From Vulcanimicrobiota bacterium (GTDB taxonomy: Bacteria > Vulcanimicrobiota > Vulcanimicrobiia > Vulcanimicrobiales > Vulcanimicrobiaceae), in assembly GCA_003140215.1 (NCBI GenBank), contig PLJL01000004.1:62001-126000 (forward strand): a stretch of 64,000 nt of DNA. The letters are read 5' to 3'. Below the pieces are notes generated by a model that saw nothing but the letters and a program-made list of their open reading frames with translations, was not told the origin of the DNA and did no database searches. Positions 26,818 through 36,797 of this stretch are shown here, in pieces; position 1 is the stretch's first letter; each line of letters opens with the position of its first letter. Both the position numbers and the translations under genes were made by a program.

Positions 26818-27473
26818 TCGCGCTGCTCGCGGCGACGGCGGTCGCGCTCGCTCCCGACACCGTTCTCGCGCAGTACGAAGCGGCTCTCTTACTGCTCGAC
26901 GAGCCGCGCGTCTTCACCGTCGAGTACACGCTCGAGCAGACCGGCACGCGGACGCTCGACCAAACCCATCGCATCTTCCGCAACGGCGGCGACGAGCGCG
27001 ACGAGACGCTCGCGGTGAACGGCGCGCGCTCGAAGACGCCGGTCGTACGGATCTTTCGCGGCCGCCGCTACCGCTACACCGTGGCCGCCTTCGCGCCCAA
27101 GCCGACGGCGTACGGCTTCGCGTACATCGGCCCGCGCAAGGACGGCAAGCACATCGACTACGTGTTCGCGTTGACGCCCAAAGGCAAGCCCGCAGCGGTG
27201 ACCTTCACCGAAGTGACCGTCGACGGGCTGACCTTTCTGCCGCGGTCCGTTTCGTTTGTCACCAATGCGCACGACGGGCAGGGCAGCGTCAGCTTCGCCA
27301 AGGCCGGTCGCTACTGGGTGGCGCGCAGCGCCGTCGCGCAGGCGACCGTCCCCGGCGGGATCGCGCGCGAGCGGCTACGGTTTGCCCGCTGGCGCTTCCC
27401 CACGTCGCTGCCGCGCTCGACCTTCGCGCTGCCGCGCCCCCTCGCGACCCCACCACCCGCCGCGCTACCGTGA
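26814..27473 (+). CDS. Exported protein of unknown function
   Basis: 219 residues with a short N-terminal signal peptide (about 1-19). The mature part is beta-rich (VFTVEYTLEQTGTRTLDQTH, FRGRRYRYTVAAF, VTFTEVTVDGLTFLPRSVS) and may be an outer-membrane lipoprotein-sorting-like fold, but I cannot assign it. ATGA overlap with alaS and GTGA overlap with the next gene put it inside the operon. Confidence 0.7.
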   Translation: MIALLAATAVALAPDTVLAQYEAALLLLDEPRVFTVEYTLEQTGTRTLDQTHRIFRNGGDERDETLAVNGARSKTPVVRIFRGRRYRYTVAAFAPKPTAYGFAYIGPRKDGKHIDYVFALTPKGKPAAVTFTEVTVDGLTFLPRSVSFVTNAHDGQGSVSFAKAGRYWVARSAVAQATVPGGIARERLRFARWRFPTSLPRSTFALPRPLATPPPAALP

Positions 27474-28153
27474 CCGCCGCCCGGATCGCGGCGTGCATGC
27501 TCGTCGCCGTGGCATTGGCGCCGACGGCGTCAGGCGCCACGACCGCGCCCGACCCGCGCGCGGTCGCCGCGAGCGTCGCACACGAGCTCGGCGTGCAGGA
27601 CCGCCTGCCGAGCGAAGATTCATCGCGGCGCGTGTCCGACGGTTCGAGCGGCCCGGCCGCAAGTGCCCCTGCGCCGAGCATCCGGCCGGGTAACGCTTCG
27701 GTCGTGCTGGTCTGGGCCGCAGCGATCTTCGCCGCAATTTTCCTAGGCGTGACGTTGTTCGACGGCCTCTCCGACCGGCGCCGGCGTACCCGCACCGCCT
27801 TCATGGCGGAGGAAGGCGCAACGAGCACGCACCGCGCGCGTGCTCGGGCGAGCTTGTCGACCGCCGACGAGCTTGCCGCGGCCGGCCGGTATACCGAAGC
27901 GATCCACCAATTGCTGGCCGACGCCGTCGCGCTGCTGCGACGGCGGATCGGCGCGGAACTCTCGGACGCGCTGACCAGCCGCGAGATCGTGCGAACGGTG
28001 CGGCTCCCGGAGGCTGAGCGCAACGCGCTGCGCGACATCGTCACCCGCGTCGAGCAGACCTGGTTCGCGCAGCGCCTGGCCGCCGTGGACGACTACGCAG
28101 CGGTGCGGGCAAGCTTCGGGATCTTCACCGTCGCGGGATCGGCCGGCGGGTGA
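27470..28153 (+). CDS. DUF4129-like membrane protein
   Basis: 227 residues: signal peptide (about 1-23), Ser/Pro-rich linker, one membrane helix (about 77-98; ASVVLVWAAAIFAAIFLGVT) and a cytoplasmic helical domain (RASLSTADELAAAGRYTEAI, LSDALTSREIVRTVRLPE) like the DUF4129 domain commonly found beside MoxR/DUF58 genes. GTG start. Role unknown; possibly binds the AAA/vWA partners. Confidence 0.75.
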   Translation: MTAARIAACMLVAVALAPTASGATTAPDPRAVAASVAHELGVQDRLPSEDSSRRVSDGSSGPAASAPAPSIRPGNASVVLVWAAAIFAAIFLGVTLFDGLSDRRRRTRTAFMAEEGATSTHRARARASLSTADELAAAGRYTEAIHQLLADAVALLRRRIGAELSDALTSREIVRTVRLPEAERNALRDIVTRVEQTWFAQRLAAVDDYAAVRASFGIFTVAGSAGG

Positions 28154-29334
28154 GACCGGCGTCGCCGCCGCTGTTCTCGATTCGGCTCATCGCGGGCTGG
28201 CTTGCCGCCGCGGCGCTGACGACCGCGGTCTCATTCTACTTGATTACGCGCGACTCGTCGGGCGAGCAGCGGCCGGGTGACGCCGCGCCGACGATCTACT
28301 CGCGCTCGGCGCTCGGGTACGCCGCGTTCTACCACACGCTGCAGCGTGTCGGCATCCCGGTCGTCGAAGGGACGTCGCCCGCGCTCGCCGCGGCGGACTC
28401 CGTCGTCGTCATCGCCGAGCCGAACCGGGACGAGCGCACGCTGGCGCGCGTGCGCGCAACGCTCCGCACCGCACCCGCGATCCTGCTCGTTCTTCCCAAG
28501 CGGGAAGGCCGGGTTGACCCCGTGCGGCCGGACTGGCTGGCCAAGACGCGACTGCTCCCTGCCGACGACGTGCTGCGCGTCCTCGCACTCGTTGACGAGG
28601 GCGCGACGGTCGAGCGCTTCGATCTCACCGGAACGCTGCGTGCGCGCAACGGACTCTCCGATGCAGCGGTTGTCGGAATTCCGCAGTTCGTACGCTCCAG
28701 GATGATCGAACCGGTGCTCGACGGCGCCGCGGGTACCCTCATCGGCGAGGTGCGCACGCCCGGACGCCGCCTCGTCGTCGTCGCGGATCCCGAAATACTG
28801 GAGAACCACGGGCTTACGCGTGGTGACAACGCGCTCATCGCGGTTGCGCTCATCCGAAGCTTGCGCGCGAAGGGCAGCGAGCGCGTGGTCTTCGACGAGG
28901 TCGTGCATGGGTACGTGGCCGAGCCGTTCGGCTGGCTGCGGCTGCTGTTCACCTTCCCGTTCGTTCTGGTGACGACGCAAATCGCGGTTGCCGTTGCGCT
29001 GGTGCTTTGGTCGGGCAGCGGGCGTTTCGGCTCTCCGAAGCCGCGCGAGCCGGCGCTCGCGCTGGGCAAACAGTCCCTGATCGCGGCGGGCGCGCGTTTG
29101 TTCGAGCTCGCCGGCGATGCGCACTACTTAGCGGACCGCTACGTCGACGCGGTGTTGCGCGAAACCGCCCGGCGGCTGCAGGTACCACGCGGTCTGTCTC
29201 GCCCCGAACTTATCGCTTGGTTCGCGCGCACGGGTCGAGCCGCGCCGGCCGCCGGTGCGGCCGGCCCGACCGGCCTGATCGCCGAAGCCAAGGCGATGCA
29301 CGAATGGAGGAGAGAGGTACTCGATGAATCTTGA
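28150..29334 (+). CDS. DUF4350-like membrane protein
   Basis: 394 residues: an N-terminal helix (about 12-31), an extracytoplasmic DUF4350-type domain (about 40-255; [50 protein letters not shown]), a second helix (about 263-285) and a cytoplasmic tail with helical repeats. The fold resembles a GATase-like/Rossmann domain without catalytic residues. Typical companion of MoxR and DUF58 proteins. GTG start overlapping the previous gene. Confidence 0.82.
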   Translation: MRPASPPLFSIRLIAGWLAAAALTTAVSFYLITRDSSGEQRPGDAAPTIYSRSALGYAAFYHTLQRVGIPVVEGTSPALAAADSVVVIAEPNRDERTLARVRATLRTAPAILLVLPKREGRVDPVRPDWLAKTRLLPADDVLRVLALVDEGATVERFDLTGTLRARNGLSDAAVVGIPQFVRSRMIEPVLDGAAGTLIGEVRTPGRRLVVVADPEILENHGLTRGDNALIAVALIRSLRAKGSERVVFDEVVHGYVAEPFGWLRLLFTFPFVLVTTQIAVAVALVLWSGSGRFGSPKPREPALALGKQSLIAAGARLFELAGDAHYLADRYVDAVLRETARRLQVPRGLSRPELIAWFARTGRAAPAAGAAGPTGLIAEAKAMHEWRREVLDES

Positions 29335-30280
29335 CGTCGTACGCGGCACCGTCGAATCGCTCAAAGTCGAGGTTCGCAAGGTGATCGTCGGTCAAGACGA
29401 CACGATCGAGCTCATGCTGGCGAGCTTGCTCGTCGGCGGCCACATCCTGCTCGAGGGCGTACCCGGAACGGCCAAGACGCTGCTGACACAGGCCTTCGCT
29501 GCCTCGCTGTCGCTGCGATTCAACCGCATCCAATTTACGCCCGATCTGATGCCGGGCGACGTGATCGGCACGAACTTGTTCAACTTTCAAACCAACGAGT
29601 TCGTGCTCACGAAGGGCGCTATCTTCACCGAGCTGCTGCTCGCCGACGAGATCAACCGCAGCCCGCCCAAGACGCAAGCCGCGTTGCTGCAGGCAATGAA
29701 CGAGCGCACGGTCACGATCGACGGGCGCGACTACCCGCTCGGCGAGGGGTTCATGGTCATCGCGACCCAGAACCCGATCGAGCAGCAGGGGACCTACCCG
29801 CTGCCCGAAGCGCAACTCGACCGCTTCCTGTTCAAGATCCAGGTCGGCTATCCGGACCGCGACGAGGAGCTCGAGGTCGTGCGCCGCCACGGCGCGCGCT
29901 CGGCGATGCCGCGCCTCGCCGATTTCGGGCTGCGCGCCTGCACCGATCTCGACGGGCTGCTGGCGATCCGTAGCGCGGTCGAGCGCGTGACGCTGACCGA
30001 TCAGATCATCGAATACATCGTCGACCTCGTGCGCTCGACGCGCGATCACGCGAGCCTGCAGGTCGGCGCGTCGCCGCGCGCCGCGAACATGCTCGCGACG
30101 TCGTCACGCGCGCTCGCAGTGCTGCGTGGTCGAGATTTCGTGATCCCGGACGACGTTAAGGAGCTCGCGCTGCCGGCGCTCCGGCACCGCATCGTCCCCA
30201 ATGCCGCCGCTGAGATCGAGGGGCTCACGGCAGACCGAATCTTGCGTCAGACGATCGACCGGACCAGCGCTCCACGATGA
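29324..30280 (+). CDS. MoxR-type AAA ATPase
   Basis: 318 residues. Walker [11 protein letters not shown], Walker [22 protein letters not shown] in part, sensor [20 protein letters not shown] and the C-terminal lid are complete. MoxR ATPases act as chaperones, often with DUF58/vWA proteins, in maturing enzymes or controlling envelope processes. It has a GGAGAGAGG site and overlaps the DUF4350 gene by 11 bases. Confidence 0.95.
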   Translation: MNLDVVRGTVESLKVEVRKVIVGQDDTIELMLASLLVGGHILLEGVPGTAKTLLTQAFAASLSLRFNRIQFTPDLMPGDVIGTNLFNFQTNEFVLTKGAIFTELLLADEINRSPPKTQAALLQAMNERTVTIDGRDYPLGEGFMVIATQNPIEQQGTYPLPEAQLDRFLFKIQVGYPDRDEELEVVRRHGARSAMPRLADFGLRACTDLDGLLAIRSAVERVTLTDQIIEYIVDLVRSTRDHASLQVGASPRAANMLATSSRALAVLRGRDFVIPDDVKELALPALRHRIVPNAAAEIEGLTADRILRQTIDRTSAPR

Positions 30281-31590
30281 TGCGGCCGACGCGCCGGGCC
30301 GTTTTGCTCTTCGCCGCGCTGCTGCCGCTGCCGTGGCTGCTGCTGGTGCTGCGCCCGGCGTGGTGGCCGTTCGCGTTCGACTTCAGCCTCGCGATGCTGG
30401 TCGTCTTCGCGACCGACGCGCTGCTGGTCTACCCGAGCCGGCTGCTGCACGTCGATCTGGTCGTTCCCGACGGCGGGTTCGTCGGCGAGCCGTTGCAGAC
30501 GATGCTGGAGGTGGCGACCGGCGAGCGCCGCGCGCCGGCCAAGTTCCTGGTCACAGTTGACGCGAGCGGCGCGGCTCAGCCGGCTCTGGCGAACGAGCGC
30601 TTCGCGATCGACGGGCGGTCGCGCCGCACGGCGGTTGAGATCGTGCCGCGGCGGCGCGGAATCATGCACGTGGATACGGTGTGGATGCGCTGGCGAGGCC
30701 CGCTCGGCTTCGTGGAGCAGACGCGCACGTTTCCGGTGGGGCGCCAAGCAAAGATCGTTCCGAGCATTCACGCCTCGCGCACGGCGGCCTTCGCCCTGGC
30801 CACGCGCGACGCGATCCTCGGACTCAAGATCCAGCAACAGAAAGGCGAGGGTTCCGAATTCGAAGCGCTGCGCGACTATGCGCCCGGTATGGACACGCGG
30901 CACATCGACTGGAAGCACTCGGCGCGCCACCGCAAGCTCGTCTCCAAAGAGTTTCGGGCCGAGCGCAACCATCCGGTGGTACTGGCCTTCGACACCGGAC
31001 ACCTGATGCGCGAGCCGATCGAGGGCATCTCGCGGCTCGACCACTCGATCGGCTCGGGGTTGCTGTTGGGTTGGCTGGCGCTGCGCAGCGGCGACCTCGT
31101 CGGATCCTACAGCTTCGACGCGCGCCCGGGGCAGCTGATGAAGCCGGCCCGCGGGATCGCGCGCTTCCGGCATCTGCAGCACGCCTCGGCGGACTTGGCG
31201 TATGGAACCGACGAGACGAACTTCACGCTCGGCTTGACGGGGTTGTACGCGCGGCTCGACCGGCGCAGCCTGATCGTGCTGTTCACCGACTTCGTCGACA
31301 CGGTCACGGCCGAACTGCTCGTCCAGAACGTGCAGCGCCTGACACGCCGCCATTTGGTCGTCTTCGTGGCGCTGCGGGATCCGCTGCTCGAGGAGGTGAT
31401 CGCCGCACCGCCCGATGACGTTCGGCGCATCGCCGGCGCCGTGCTCGCCTACGACCTCTTGCGCGACCGCCGCGTCGTCCTGGAGCGCTTGCAGCGGCTC
31501 GGCGTACACTGCCTTGACGTTTCGGCGGCGCGGCTGTCGATCGCGCTGATCAATCGTTACCTCTACATCAAGCAGCGAGATCTGCTGTGA
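30277..31590 (+). CDS. DUF58 (vWA-like) membrane protein
   Basis: 437 residues: two N-terminal helices (about 8-50), a beta domain (about 60-170) and the DUF58 segment with [19 protein letters not shown] and KLVSKEF, followed by a vWA-like region ([24 protein letters not shown]). DUF58 proteins are the constant partners of MoxR ATPases. The start overlaps moxR (ATGA). Confidence 0.9.
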   Translation: MMRPTRRAVLLFAALLPLPWLLLVLRPAWWPFAFDFSLAMLVVFATDALLVYPSRLLHVDLVVPDGGFVGEPLQTMLEVATGERRAPAKFLVTVDASGAAQPALANERFAIDGRSRRTAVEIVPRRRGIMHVDTVWMRWRGPLGFVEQTRTFPVGRQAKIVPSIHASRTAAFALATRDAILGLKIQQQKGEGSEFEALRDYAPGMDTRHIDWKHSARHRKLVSKEFRAERNHPVVLAFDTGHLMREPIEGISRLDHSIGSGLLLGWLALRSGDLVGSYSFDARPGQLMKPARGIARFRHLQHASADLAYGTDETNFTLGLTGLYARLDRRSLIVLFTDFVDTVTAELLVQNVQRLTRRHLVVFVALRDPLLEEVIAAPPDDVRRIAGAVLAYDLLRDRRVVLERLQRLGVHCLDVSAARLSIALINRYLYIKQRDLL

Positions 31591-32603
31591 TCGCCGACGG
31601 CCGCGAAGTTCGCACGTTCGCCAGCCTACGCTTCAGGCGCGAGCGCGAGCAGAGCTGGATCGAGCTGGAGTCGCTGGTCGATCAGGTGCGCCTCGAGGGG
31701 CTGCGCTCCCTCTCGTCCGAACAGGTCGAGCGTTTTCCGCTCTTGTATCGTTCGACGCTGTCGTCGCTGTCGGTCGCGCGCGCGATCGCGCTCGACCGGG
31801 CGTTGCTCGAATATCTCGACAACCTCGCACTGCGCGCGTACCTGACGTTCTATGCGCCGCCGCTCGACGTCCTCGCGGCGGCGCGGCGGTTCGCCCTGTA
31901 CGGTTTCCCGCAGGCAGTGCGTGCACTCCGCTGGCAGGTCGCGATCGCTTTCGCCGCGCTGGCCGTCGGATTGTTCTCAGGGTTCGTGCTGGTGAACGGA
32001 AACGAGCAGCAGTGGTTCGGCGCGCTCGTTCCCTCCGATTTGGCCGGCGGCCGCGGCCCGGCGAGCACCGCGGCGGAGCTGCTCTCGACCGAGATCGCCG
32101 CGCCGGTGCCGGAGAACGTTTTCGGGGCGATCGCGAACGGCTTCTTCTCGCACAACACGCTCGTTGCACTGCTCGTCTTCGGGTTCGGCCTGCTCGCCGG
32201 CGTGCCGACGATTCTCTTGACGGTCTACCAGGGCGCGATCCTGGGCGCATTCTTCGCGCTCCACTATCATCGCGGTCTGTCGGTCGAGTTCGCCGGCTGG
32301 GTTGGCATCCACGGCGTGACGGAGCTGCTCGCGCTCGTCCTCATGGCCGCTGCCGGGCTGCGGTTGGGAGAGATCCTCGTGTTTCCGAATGAGTCGTCGC
32401 GCACCGATGCGTTCGCGATCCACGGGCCCGCCGCCGCAAAGGTCGCCGTCGGCGCCGTCGGGATGCTCGCGCTCGCGGCGATCTTGGAAGGCTACTTCCG
32501 AGCGGCCGTGCAGAGCACCGACGCCCGGCTCGCGGTCGCCGTGCTCGGCTTGATCGCCTGGGGAGTCTACTTGCGGTTCGCCGGACGGGAAGCGCCCACG
32601 TGA
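31587..32603 (+). CDS. SpoIIM-family membrane protein
   Basis: 338 residues: a helical N-terminal cytoplasmic part (about 1-105) then about five to six membrane helices with FFSHNTLVALLVFGFGLLAG and TVYQGAILGAFFA, WVGIHGVTELLALVLMAAAG, typical of SpoIIM. In sporulating Firmicutes SpoIIM works with SpoIIP/SpoIID in peptidoglycan hydrolysis; outside them it occurs with RDD and MoxR genes, with unknown function. No other sporulation gene is seen here. Confidence 0.88.
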   Translation: MIADGREVRTFASLRFRREREQSWIELESLVDQVRLEGLRSLSSEQVERFPLLYRSTLSSLSVARAIALDRALLEYLDNLALRAYLTFYAPPLDVLAAARRFALYGFPQAVRALRWQVAIAFAALAVGLFSGFVLVNGNEQQWFGALVPSDLAGGRGPASTAAELLSTEIAAPVPENVFGAIANGFFSHNTLVALLVFGFGLLAGVPTILLTVYQGAILGAFFALHYHRGLSVEFAGWVGIHGVTELLALVLMAAAGLRLGEILVFPNESSRTDAFAIHGPAAAKVAVGAVGMLALAAILEGYFRAAVQSTDARLAVAVLGLIAWGVYLRFAGREAPT

Positions 32604-33499
32604 GCGCGGTCATCGAGTCGAAGGCCGACGAGCTACTCGGGCGTGGCCGGCGTCGGATGCGGATGCTCGTTACTCCGGACGGCGTACCATTGCGGATCGA
32701 GGTGCCGGAGCTCGCCGAGCGTGCCGCCGCGTTCGCCGCCGACTTCGTCGTGACGCTCGTCGCGGCCGACCTGTTGCTGCTCGCCGGGTATTTCGTGTTG
32801 GGAGTCGGGTTCGGTGGCGCCACGCTCGCCGCGGTGACGTTCGCCGCATTCATCGTTCGCAACGCGTACTTCGTGTGCTTCGAGCTGGCTTGGGCGGGCG
32901 CTACGCCCGGCAAGCGCGCACTGGGGCTGCGAGTTGTCGACCGGCACGGCGGTGCACTGACTGCAGCTGCCGTCGTCGCGCGCAACCTCACTCGTGAGGT
33001 GGAGACGTTTTTTCCGCTCGGCATGATCTTTCAGGCGCAGAGCTGGGTGTTCGCACCCTGGGAGATCGTCCCGATCGGGGTGTGGCTGCTCCTGACATCA
33101 GCACTGCCGTTGTGCAACCGCGACCGGCTGCGCGCCGGCGACTTGATCGGCGGCACCATCGTCATCGCGGTTCCCAAGAGGATGCTGCTCGACGAGCTGG
33201 CTTCGGACCGCCGCGCGTTTCACTTCACCGACGAGCAGCTGCAGCGGTACGGCATCCTCGAGCTGCAGGTCCTCGAGGACGTTTTGCGGCGCGCCGACAC
33301 GCTCGGCCGCGAGCCGCTGCTGGTCGAGATCGCCGAAAAGATCCGTCGCAAGATCGAGTGGCCTGGACCCCTCGAGCGGCGCGAGGCCGCGCCTTTTCTG
33401 CGCGATTTCTACGCAGCGCAGCGCGAATTCCTCGAGCTGCGCAAGCACCTGGGCGACGAACGCGCCGACAAGTTCCACCAAACCGGCACCAAGCGATAA
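32600..33499 (+). CDS. RDD-family membrane protein
   Basis: 299 residues with an N-terminal RDD domain of about three to four helices (ERAAAFAADFVVTLVAADLL; FVCFELAWAGATPGKRALGL; NRDRLRAGDLIGGTIVI) and a long helical cytoplasmic C-terminus (about 195-299). The GATPGKRALGLRVV motif is diagnostic. Last gene of the alaS-moxR run; the stop lies four bases before the convergent gene's stop. Confidence 0.88.
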   Translation: MSAVIESKADELLGRGRRRMRMLVTPDGVPLRIEVPELAERAAAFAADFVVTLVAADLLLLAGYFVLGVGFGGATLAAVTFAAFIVRNAYFVCFELAWAGATPGKRALGLRVVDRHGGALTAAAVVARNLTREVETFFPLGMIFQAQSWVFAPWEIVPIGVWLLLTSALPLCNRDRLRAGDLIGGTIVIAVPKRMLLDELASDRRAFHFTDEQLQRYGILELQVLEDVLRRADTLGREPLLVEIAEKIRRKIEWPGPLERREAAPFLRDFYAAQREFLELRKHLGDERADKFHQTGTKR

Positions 33500-33503
33500 G
33501 CCG

Positions 33504-34241
33504 CTAGTCGAAAACGGCGGCGATACGGTCGAGGTCGATCCCCTCTTTCACGACGCGCAGGTCGTGGTAGATGATCGCCGTGAGCACCGTCTGATAGGCA
33601 GTGCCCAGAGTCGACCAGCCGAAGGTGAGTAGTGCATACACGAGCACCGTCGCGGGATGCATGGTCGCTGCCTCGATCGCGGCCTCGCCGACGCCGCTGA
33701 CGAGGCCGACGGCGAAGAGCGCTCCGAAAATCGGCCAGCGGTACCCGCGCGTGAGCGCGCTGCTGCGCTTCATGCTCTTGACCGCATCGAGCCGTTCCAC
33801 GACGCAAGCCGGCAACGTGAGCGAAAACACGATCGCGGCGATGAGCCCCGGAACGATCACCAGAAAGAAGCCCGCTACGATCACGATCGACGTCAGCAGC
33901 GTTGCCAGGAAAACGGGCGCAAAACGCCGCAGGCCGCGCCCGATCGACTCGGCGGCGCGGACCGGCCGGCCGCGCAGCGCCTGGAACGTCGCGTACAGGA
34001 CCATCGCCTCGCACAGCGGCGTCAGCGTCAGGCTCGTCGCGATCTGTAGCCGGGCGTTCTGGGTCGCGTTGATGGTCGTGTTCAGCGCGAGGAACAGTGT
34101 GGGAAGCGTTGCCAGCGCGCTGATCGAGACGAACGTGACGACGTTTCCGAACAAGACCCCGAACGCGCGCGAGAGGGCTCGTCCTACCCGGAACTCCGTC
34201 GGGTGGTAGTATGCCGTCGTCTCAGCTGCCCCGACGATCAC
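33504..34241 (-). CDS. Six-helix membrane protein, paralog 1
   Basis: 245 residues with about six membrane helices, with VLYATFQALRGRPV, FLVIVPGLIAAIVFSLTLPA, SALTRGYRWPIFGALF and YHDLRVVKEGIDLDRIAAVFD. It resembles the glycerophosphodiester-phosphodiesterase membrane-domain / DUF-type bacterial membrane proteins but has no enzymatic domain. The next gene upstream is a clear tandem duplicate of the same length. GTG start. Confidence 0.7.
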   Translation of the reverse strand: MIVGAAETTAYYHPTEFRVGRALSRAFGVLFGNVVTFVSISALATLPTLFLALNTTINATQNARLQIATSLTLTPLCEAMVLYATFQALRGRPVRAAESIGRGLRRFAPVFLATLLTSIVIVAGFFLVIVPGLIAAIVFSLTLPACVVERLDAVKSMKRSSALTRGYRWPIFGALFAVGLVSGVGEAAIEAATMHPATVLVYALLTFGWSTLGTAYQTVLTAIIYHDLRVVKEGIDLDRIAAVFD

Positions 34242-34248
34242 GAAAGGC

Positions 34249-34986
34249 TCAGTCGAAAACGGCGGCGATGTGCTCGAGGTCGATCCCTTCCTTCACGACG
34301 CGCAGGTCGTGGTAGATGATCGCGACGAGGACCGACTGGTAGGACCGAGAGAGCGTCGACCACGCGTAGATTATCACCGAGTACAGCAGCAGCGTCTCCG
34401 GATGAGCGAGCATCATCGCCAAAATAAAGCTCACGACCGTGTCGATGAGTCCGACCACGAACACGGCGCCGAAGATCGGCCAGCGATATCCGCGCGTCAG
34501 GTCGATGCTGCGCCCGATGCTGTCGAGCGGTCCGAGCCGCTCCACGACGCAGGCGGGCTCGGTGACGTAGAACATCGTGAGGGCGATGAGACCCGGAACG
34601 ATCAACAGGATGAAGCCCAGCACGGTGATGAGGCCGCTCACCAGCGATGCGACGAAGACCGGGGCCGCACGGCGCAGGCCTTGCGCCATCGATTCGCCGA
34701 TGTGGACCGGTCGCCCGCGCAACGCCTGAAAGGTTGCATAGAGGATCATCGCCTGGCACACGGCCGAGAGCACCAAGCTCAGACCGATCTTGATCCAGGG
34801 TGTGAGCGCCGATCCGTCCGCGGCACGCCACTGGTAGAAGAAGATCGGGACCGTCGCCATCGCGCTGATCGCGATGAAGGGGACGAAGTTGGTGAAGAGG
34901 AGCACGATTGCGCGCTCGAGTGCCGCGCCTACGCGAAATTCGGTCGGCCGATAATAACCGGACGTTCCACTGGGCGCACTGACCAC
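34249..34986 (-). CDS. Six-helix membrane protein, paralog 2
   Basis: 245 residues, same layout and near-identical C-terminus (YHDLRVVKEGIDLEHIAAVFD) to the downstream paralog. The GTG at 34986 is chosen because it gives exactly the same length and the same twelve residues before the YYxPTEFRVG motif. A longer ATG start at 35064 would put its initiation codon across the start codon of the divergent cupredoxin gene. Seven bases separate the two paralogs, so they form an operon. Confidence 0.7.
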   Translation of the reverse strand: MVSAPSGTSGYYRPTEFRVGAALERAIVLLFTNFVPFIAISAMATVPIFFYQWRAADGSALTPWIKIGLSLVLSAVCQAMILYATFQALRGRPVHIGESMAQGLRRAAPVFVASLVSGLITVLGFILLIVPGLIALTMFYVTEPACVVERLGPLDSIGRSIDLTRGYRWPIFGAVFVVGLIDTVVSFILAMMLAHPETLLLYSVIIYAWSTLSRSYQSVLVAIIYHDLRVVKEGIDLEHIAAVFD

Positions 34987-35062
34987 AATTGGTGGTTCGC
35001 CGCCCCTCTCGGGCGACCTCGCCGCCGTAGAACCGCTCCGGGCCTCGGCGGCGTAGGGGGGC

Positions 35063-35386
35063 ATGAGGACAGCCCTTTTCTGCGCCGCGGCGCTCCTAGC
35101 GCTGACGGCCGCCGCGCCGTCACCCAAGACCTACACGGTCCACATTCGCGACGACAAGTTCCAGCCGCCGTCGGTCACCGTAGCGGCCGGCGACGCCGTC
35201 TCGTTCATCAACGACGACGACGACGCGCACACGGCGACGGCCGACGACGGCTCGTGGGATTCCGAAGGGCTCAATCAGGGCCAGAAGTGGAGCCATACCT
35301 TCGCCAAGAGCGGCAAGGTGACGTACCACTGCACCGTCCATCCGTTCATGCACGGCACGCTCGTCGTGCAGGGGGAGAAGAAGTGA
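35063..35386 (+). CDS. Cupredoxin-domain copper protein (plastocyanin/amicyanin-like)
   Basis: 107 residues with a signal peptide (about 1-18). A type 1 copper site is complete: His56 (DDDDAHTAT), Cys90, His93 and Met96 in YHCTVHPFMHGTL. It should be a periplasmic electron carrier or copper-binding protein. Overlaps the following phosphoesterase gene by four bases. Confidence 0.9.
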   Translation: MRTALFCAAALLALTAAAPSPKTYTVHIRDDKFQPPSVTVAAGDAVSFINDDDDAHTATADDGSWDSEGLNQGQKWSHTFAKSGKVTYHCTVHPFMHGTLVVQGEKK

Positions 35387-36273
35387 AACGCAGCGATTTC
35401 GTCGGCCACGTGGCCTGGACCGGCGCGGGCATCCTGTACGTCCTGGGCGCCGAGGGGATCGTGCGCGCGAGCGCCGACGCGGCGCCGGGCGCGTTCTCGT
35501 TCGTGCAGATCAGCGACAGCCACATCGGCTACACCGGTCCGGCCAACGACGACGTGCACGGCACGCTCCAGAAAGCCGTGACGGCGATCAACGCGATGCC
35601 GAACCAACCGGCATTCGTCATTCACACCGGCGACGTCACGCACTTGAGCAAGGCGGCTGAGTTCGACGATGCACGCGCCATTCTGAGCACGCTGCGCGCG
35701 CCGCTGCTCACGATCCCGGGCGAGCACGACGTGATCGGCGCCGAAGGTCCCAAGCGGTTCGCCTCCGCCTTCGGGCGCAGCGACGCCAAAGGGCGCGGCT
35801 GGTCGTCGTGGGACCAGAACGGCATCCACTTCGTCACCTTGATCAACGTCGGCGAAGGGGAGACGATGGGCGTTCTCGGCGACGAGCAATTGAAGTGGCT
35901 GCAGGACGATCTCGCGGCGCGCAAAGCCGACACGCCGATCGTCGTGTTCGGCCACGTCCCGCTGTTCGCGGTCGCGCCGGAGTGGGGCTGGACGACCACC
36001 GACGGCACCAAGGCGATCGCGATGTTGCGCCGCTTCAAGGCCGCAACGGTGCTCAACGGCCACATCCACCAGGTCGTGGAGCACACCGACGGCGCGATCC
36101 GCTTCGCAACGGCCCGCGCGACGGCGTTTCCGCAGGCCGCCCCGGGAACTCCCGGCGCGAAGCCCGGCCCGATGAAGGTCGCGCCCGACTCGCTGCTGGG
36201 CGTGCTCGGCTACCGCACTGTGGAGGTCACCGGTCCGGCGACGTGGCGCGATCGTACGCTAGCGCAGAGCTGA
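35383..36273 (+). CDS. Exported calcineurin-like metallophosphoesterase
   Basis: 296 residues. An N-terminal hydrophobic export segment (HVAWTGAGILYVLG, preceded by KR, possibly Tat-like) is followed by the five metallophosphoesterase motifs: ISDSHIG, HTGDVTH, GEHD (in place of the usual GNHD), FGHVPL and NGHIHQ. A periplasmic phosphoesterase on an unknown substrate. It is translationally coupled to the cupredoxin (GGGGGAG site) and 20 bases ahead of an ECF sigma factor. Confidence 0.88.
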   Translation: MKRSDFVGHVAWTGAGILYVLGAEGIVRASADAAPGAFSFVQISDSHIGYTGPANDDVHGTLQKAVTAINAMPNQPAFVIHTGDVTHLSKAAEFDDARAILSTLRAPLLTIPGEHDVIGAEGPKRFASAFGRSDAKGRGWSSWDQNGIHFVTLINVGEGETMGVLGDEQLKWLQDDLAARKADTPIVVFGHVPLFAVAPEWGWTTTDGTKAIAMLRRFKAATVLNGHIHQVVEHTDGAIRFATARATAFPQAAPGTPGAKPGPMKVAPDSLLGVLGYRTVEVTGPATWRDRTLAQS

Positions 36274-36293
36274 GCCGCGTCGAAGCCCGCCCG

Positions 36294-36797
36294 ATGGCGC
36301 TCGACGAGCCGGCGTTCGACCTCGCGTACCGCGCCCACGCGGCGCGGTTGCGCGCGGTCGCGTACGACATCCTGCGTGACCGCGACGCCGCCGAGGACGC
36401 GGTCCACGGCGCGCTGGTGCGAGTGTGGAGCACCGGAGCGTACCACCCTGAACGCGGCGCGCTGTTGGCCTTCCTGATCGCCTGCGTGCGACGCGAGGCC
36501 CTCGACGCGCTGCGCAGCATCAAGCGGCGGCGGTTGCGCGAGGCGCGTGCCGGCGCCGACGCTCCGGTGGCCGTCGACGACATCGCAGCAATCGACCCCA
36601 TCGAGGCGCGCCGCGTCAGGCGCGCCCTCGACGCTCTCCCCGAACCGCAGCGTGACGTGATCGTGCGCGCATACTTCGGCCACCGTACGCTGGCCGAAGT
36701 GGCGGCCGACACCAGCCTACCGCTGGGCACGGTAAAAAGCCGGCTCTCCGCGGCCTTGCGCAGCCTTCACACCTCGCTCTCCGAAGGAACCCCATGA
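36294..36797 (+). CDS. ECF-type RNA polymerase sigma factor
   Basis: 167 residues with region 2 (AYRAHAARLRAVAYDILRDR, AEDAVHGALVRVW) and region 4 (LPEPQRDVIVRAYFGHRTLA, PLGTVKSRLSAALRSL). SigK/SigL-like group. Downstream anti-sigma overlaps by four bases. It likely controls the cupredoxin/phosphoesterase genes and itself; no promoter motif could be confirmed. Confidence 0.9.
   Translation: MALDEPAFDLAYRAHAARLRAVAYDILRDRDAAEDAVHGALVRVWSTGAYHPERGALLAFLIACVRREALDALRSIKRRRLREARAGADAPVAVDDIAAIDPIEARRVRRALDALPEPQRDVIVRAYFGHRTLAEVAADTSLPLGTVKSRLSAALRSLHTSLSEGTP

Noticed and set aside
34987..35064. ATG at 35064 as start of membrane paralog 2
   Set aside because: It overlaps the start codon of the divergent cupredoxin gene, adds low-complexity sequence absent from the paralog, and breaks the equal length of the two.
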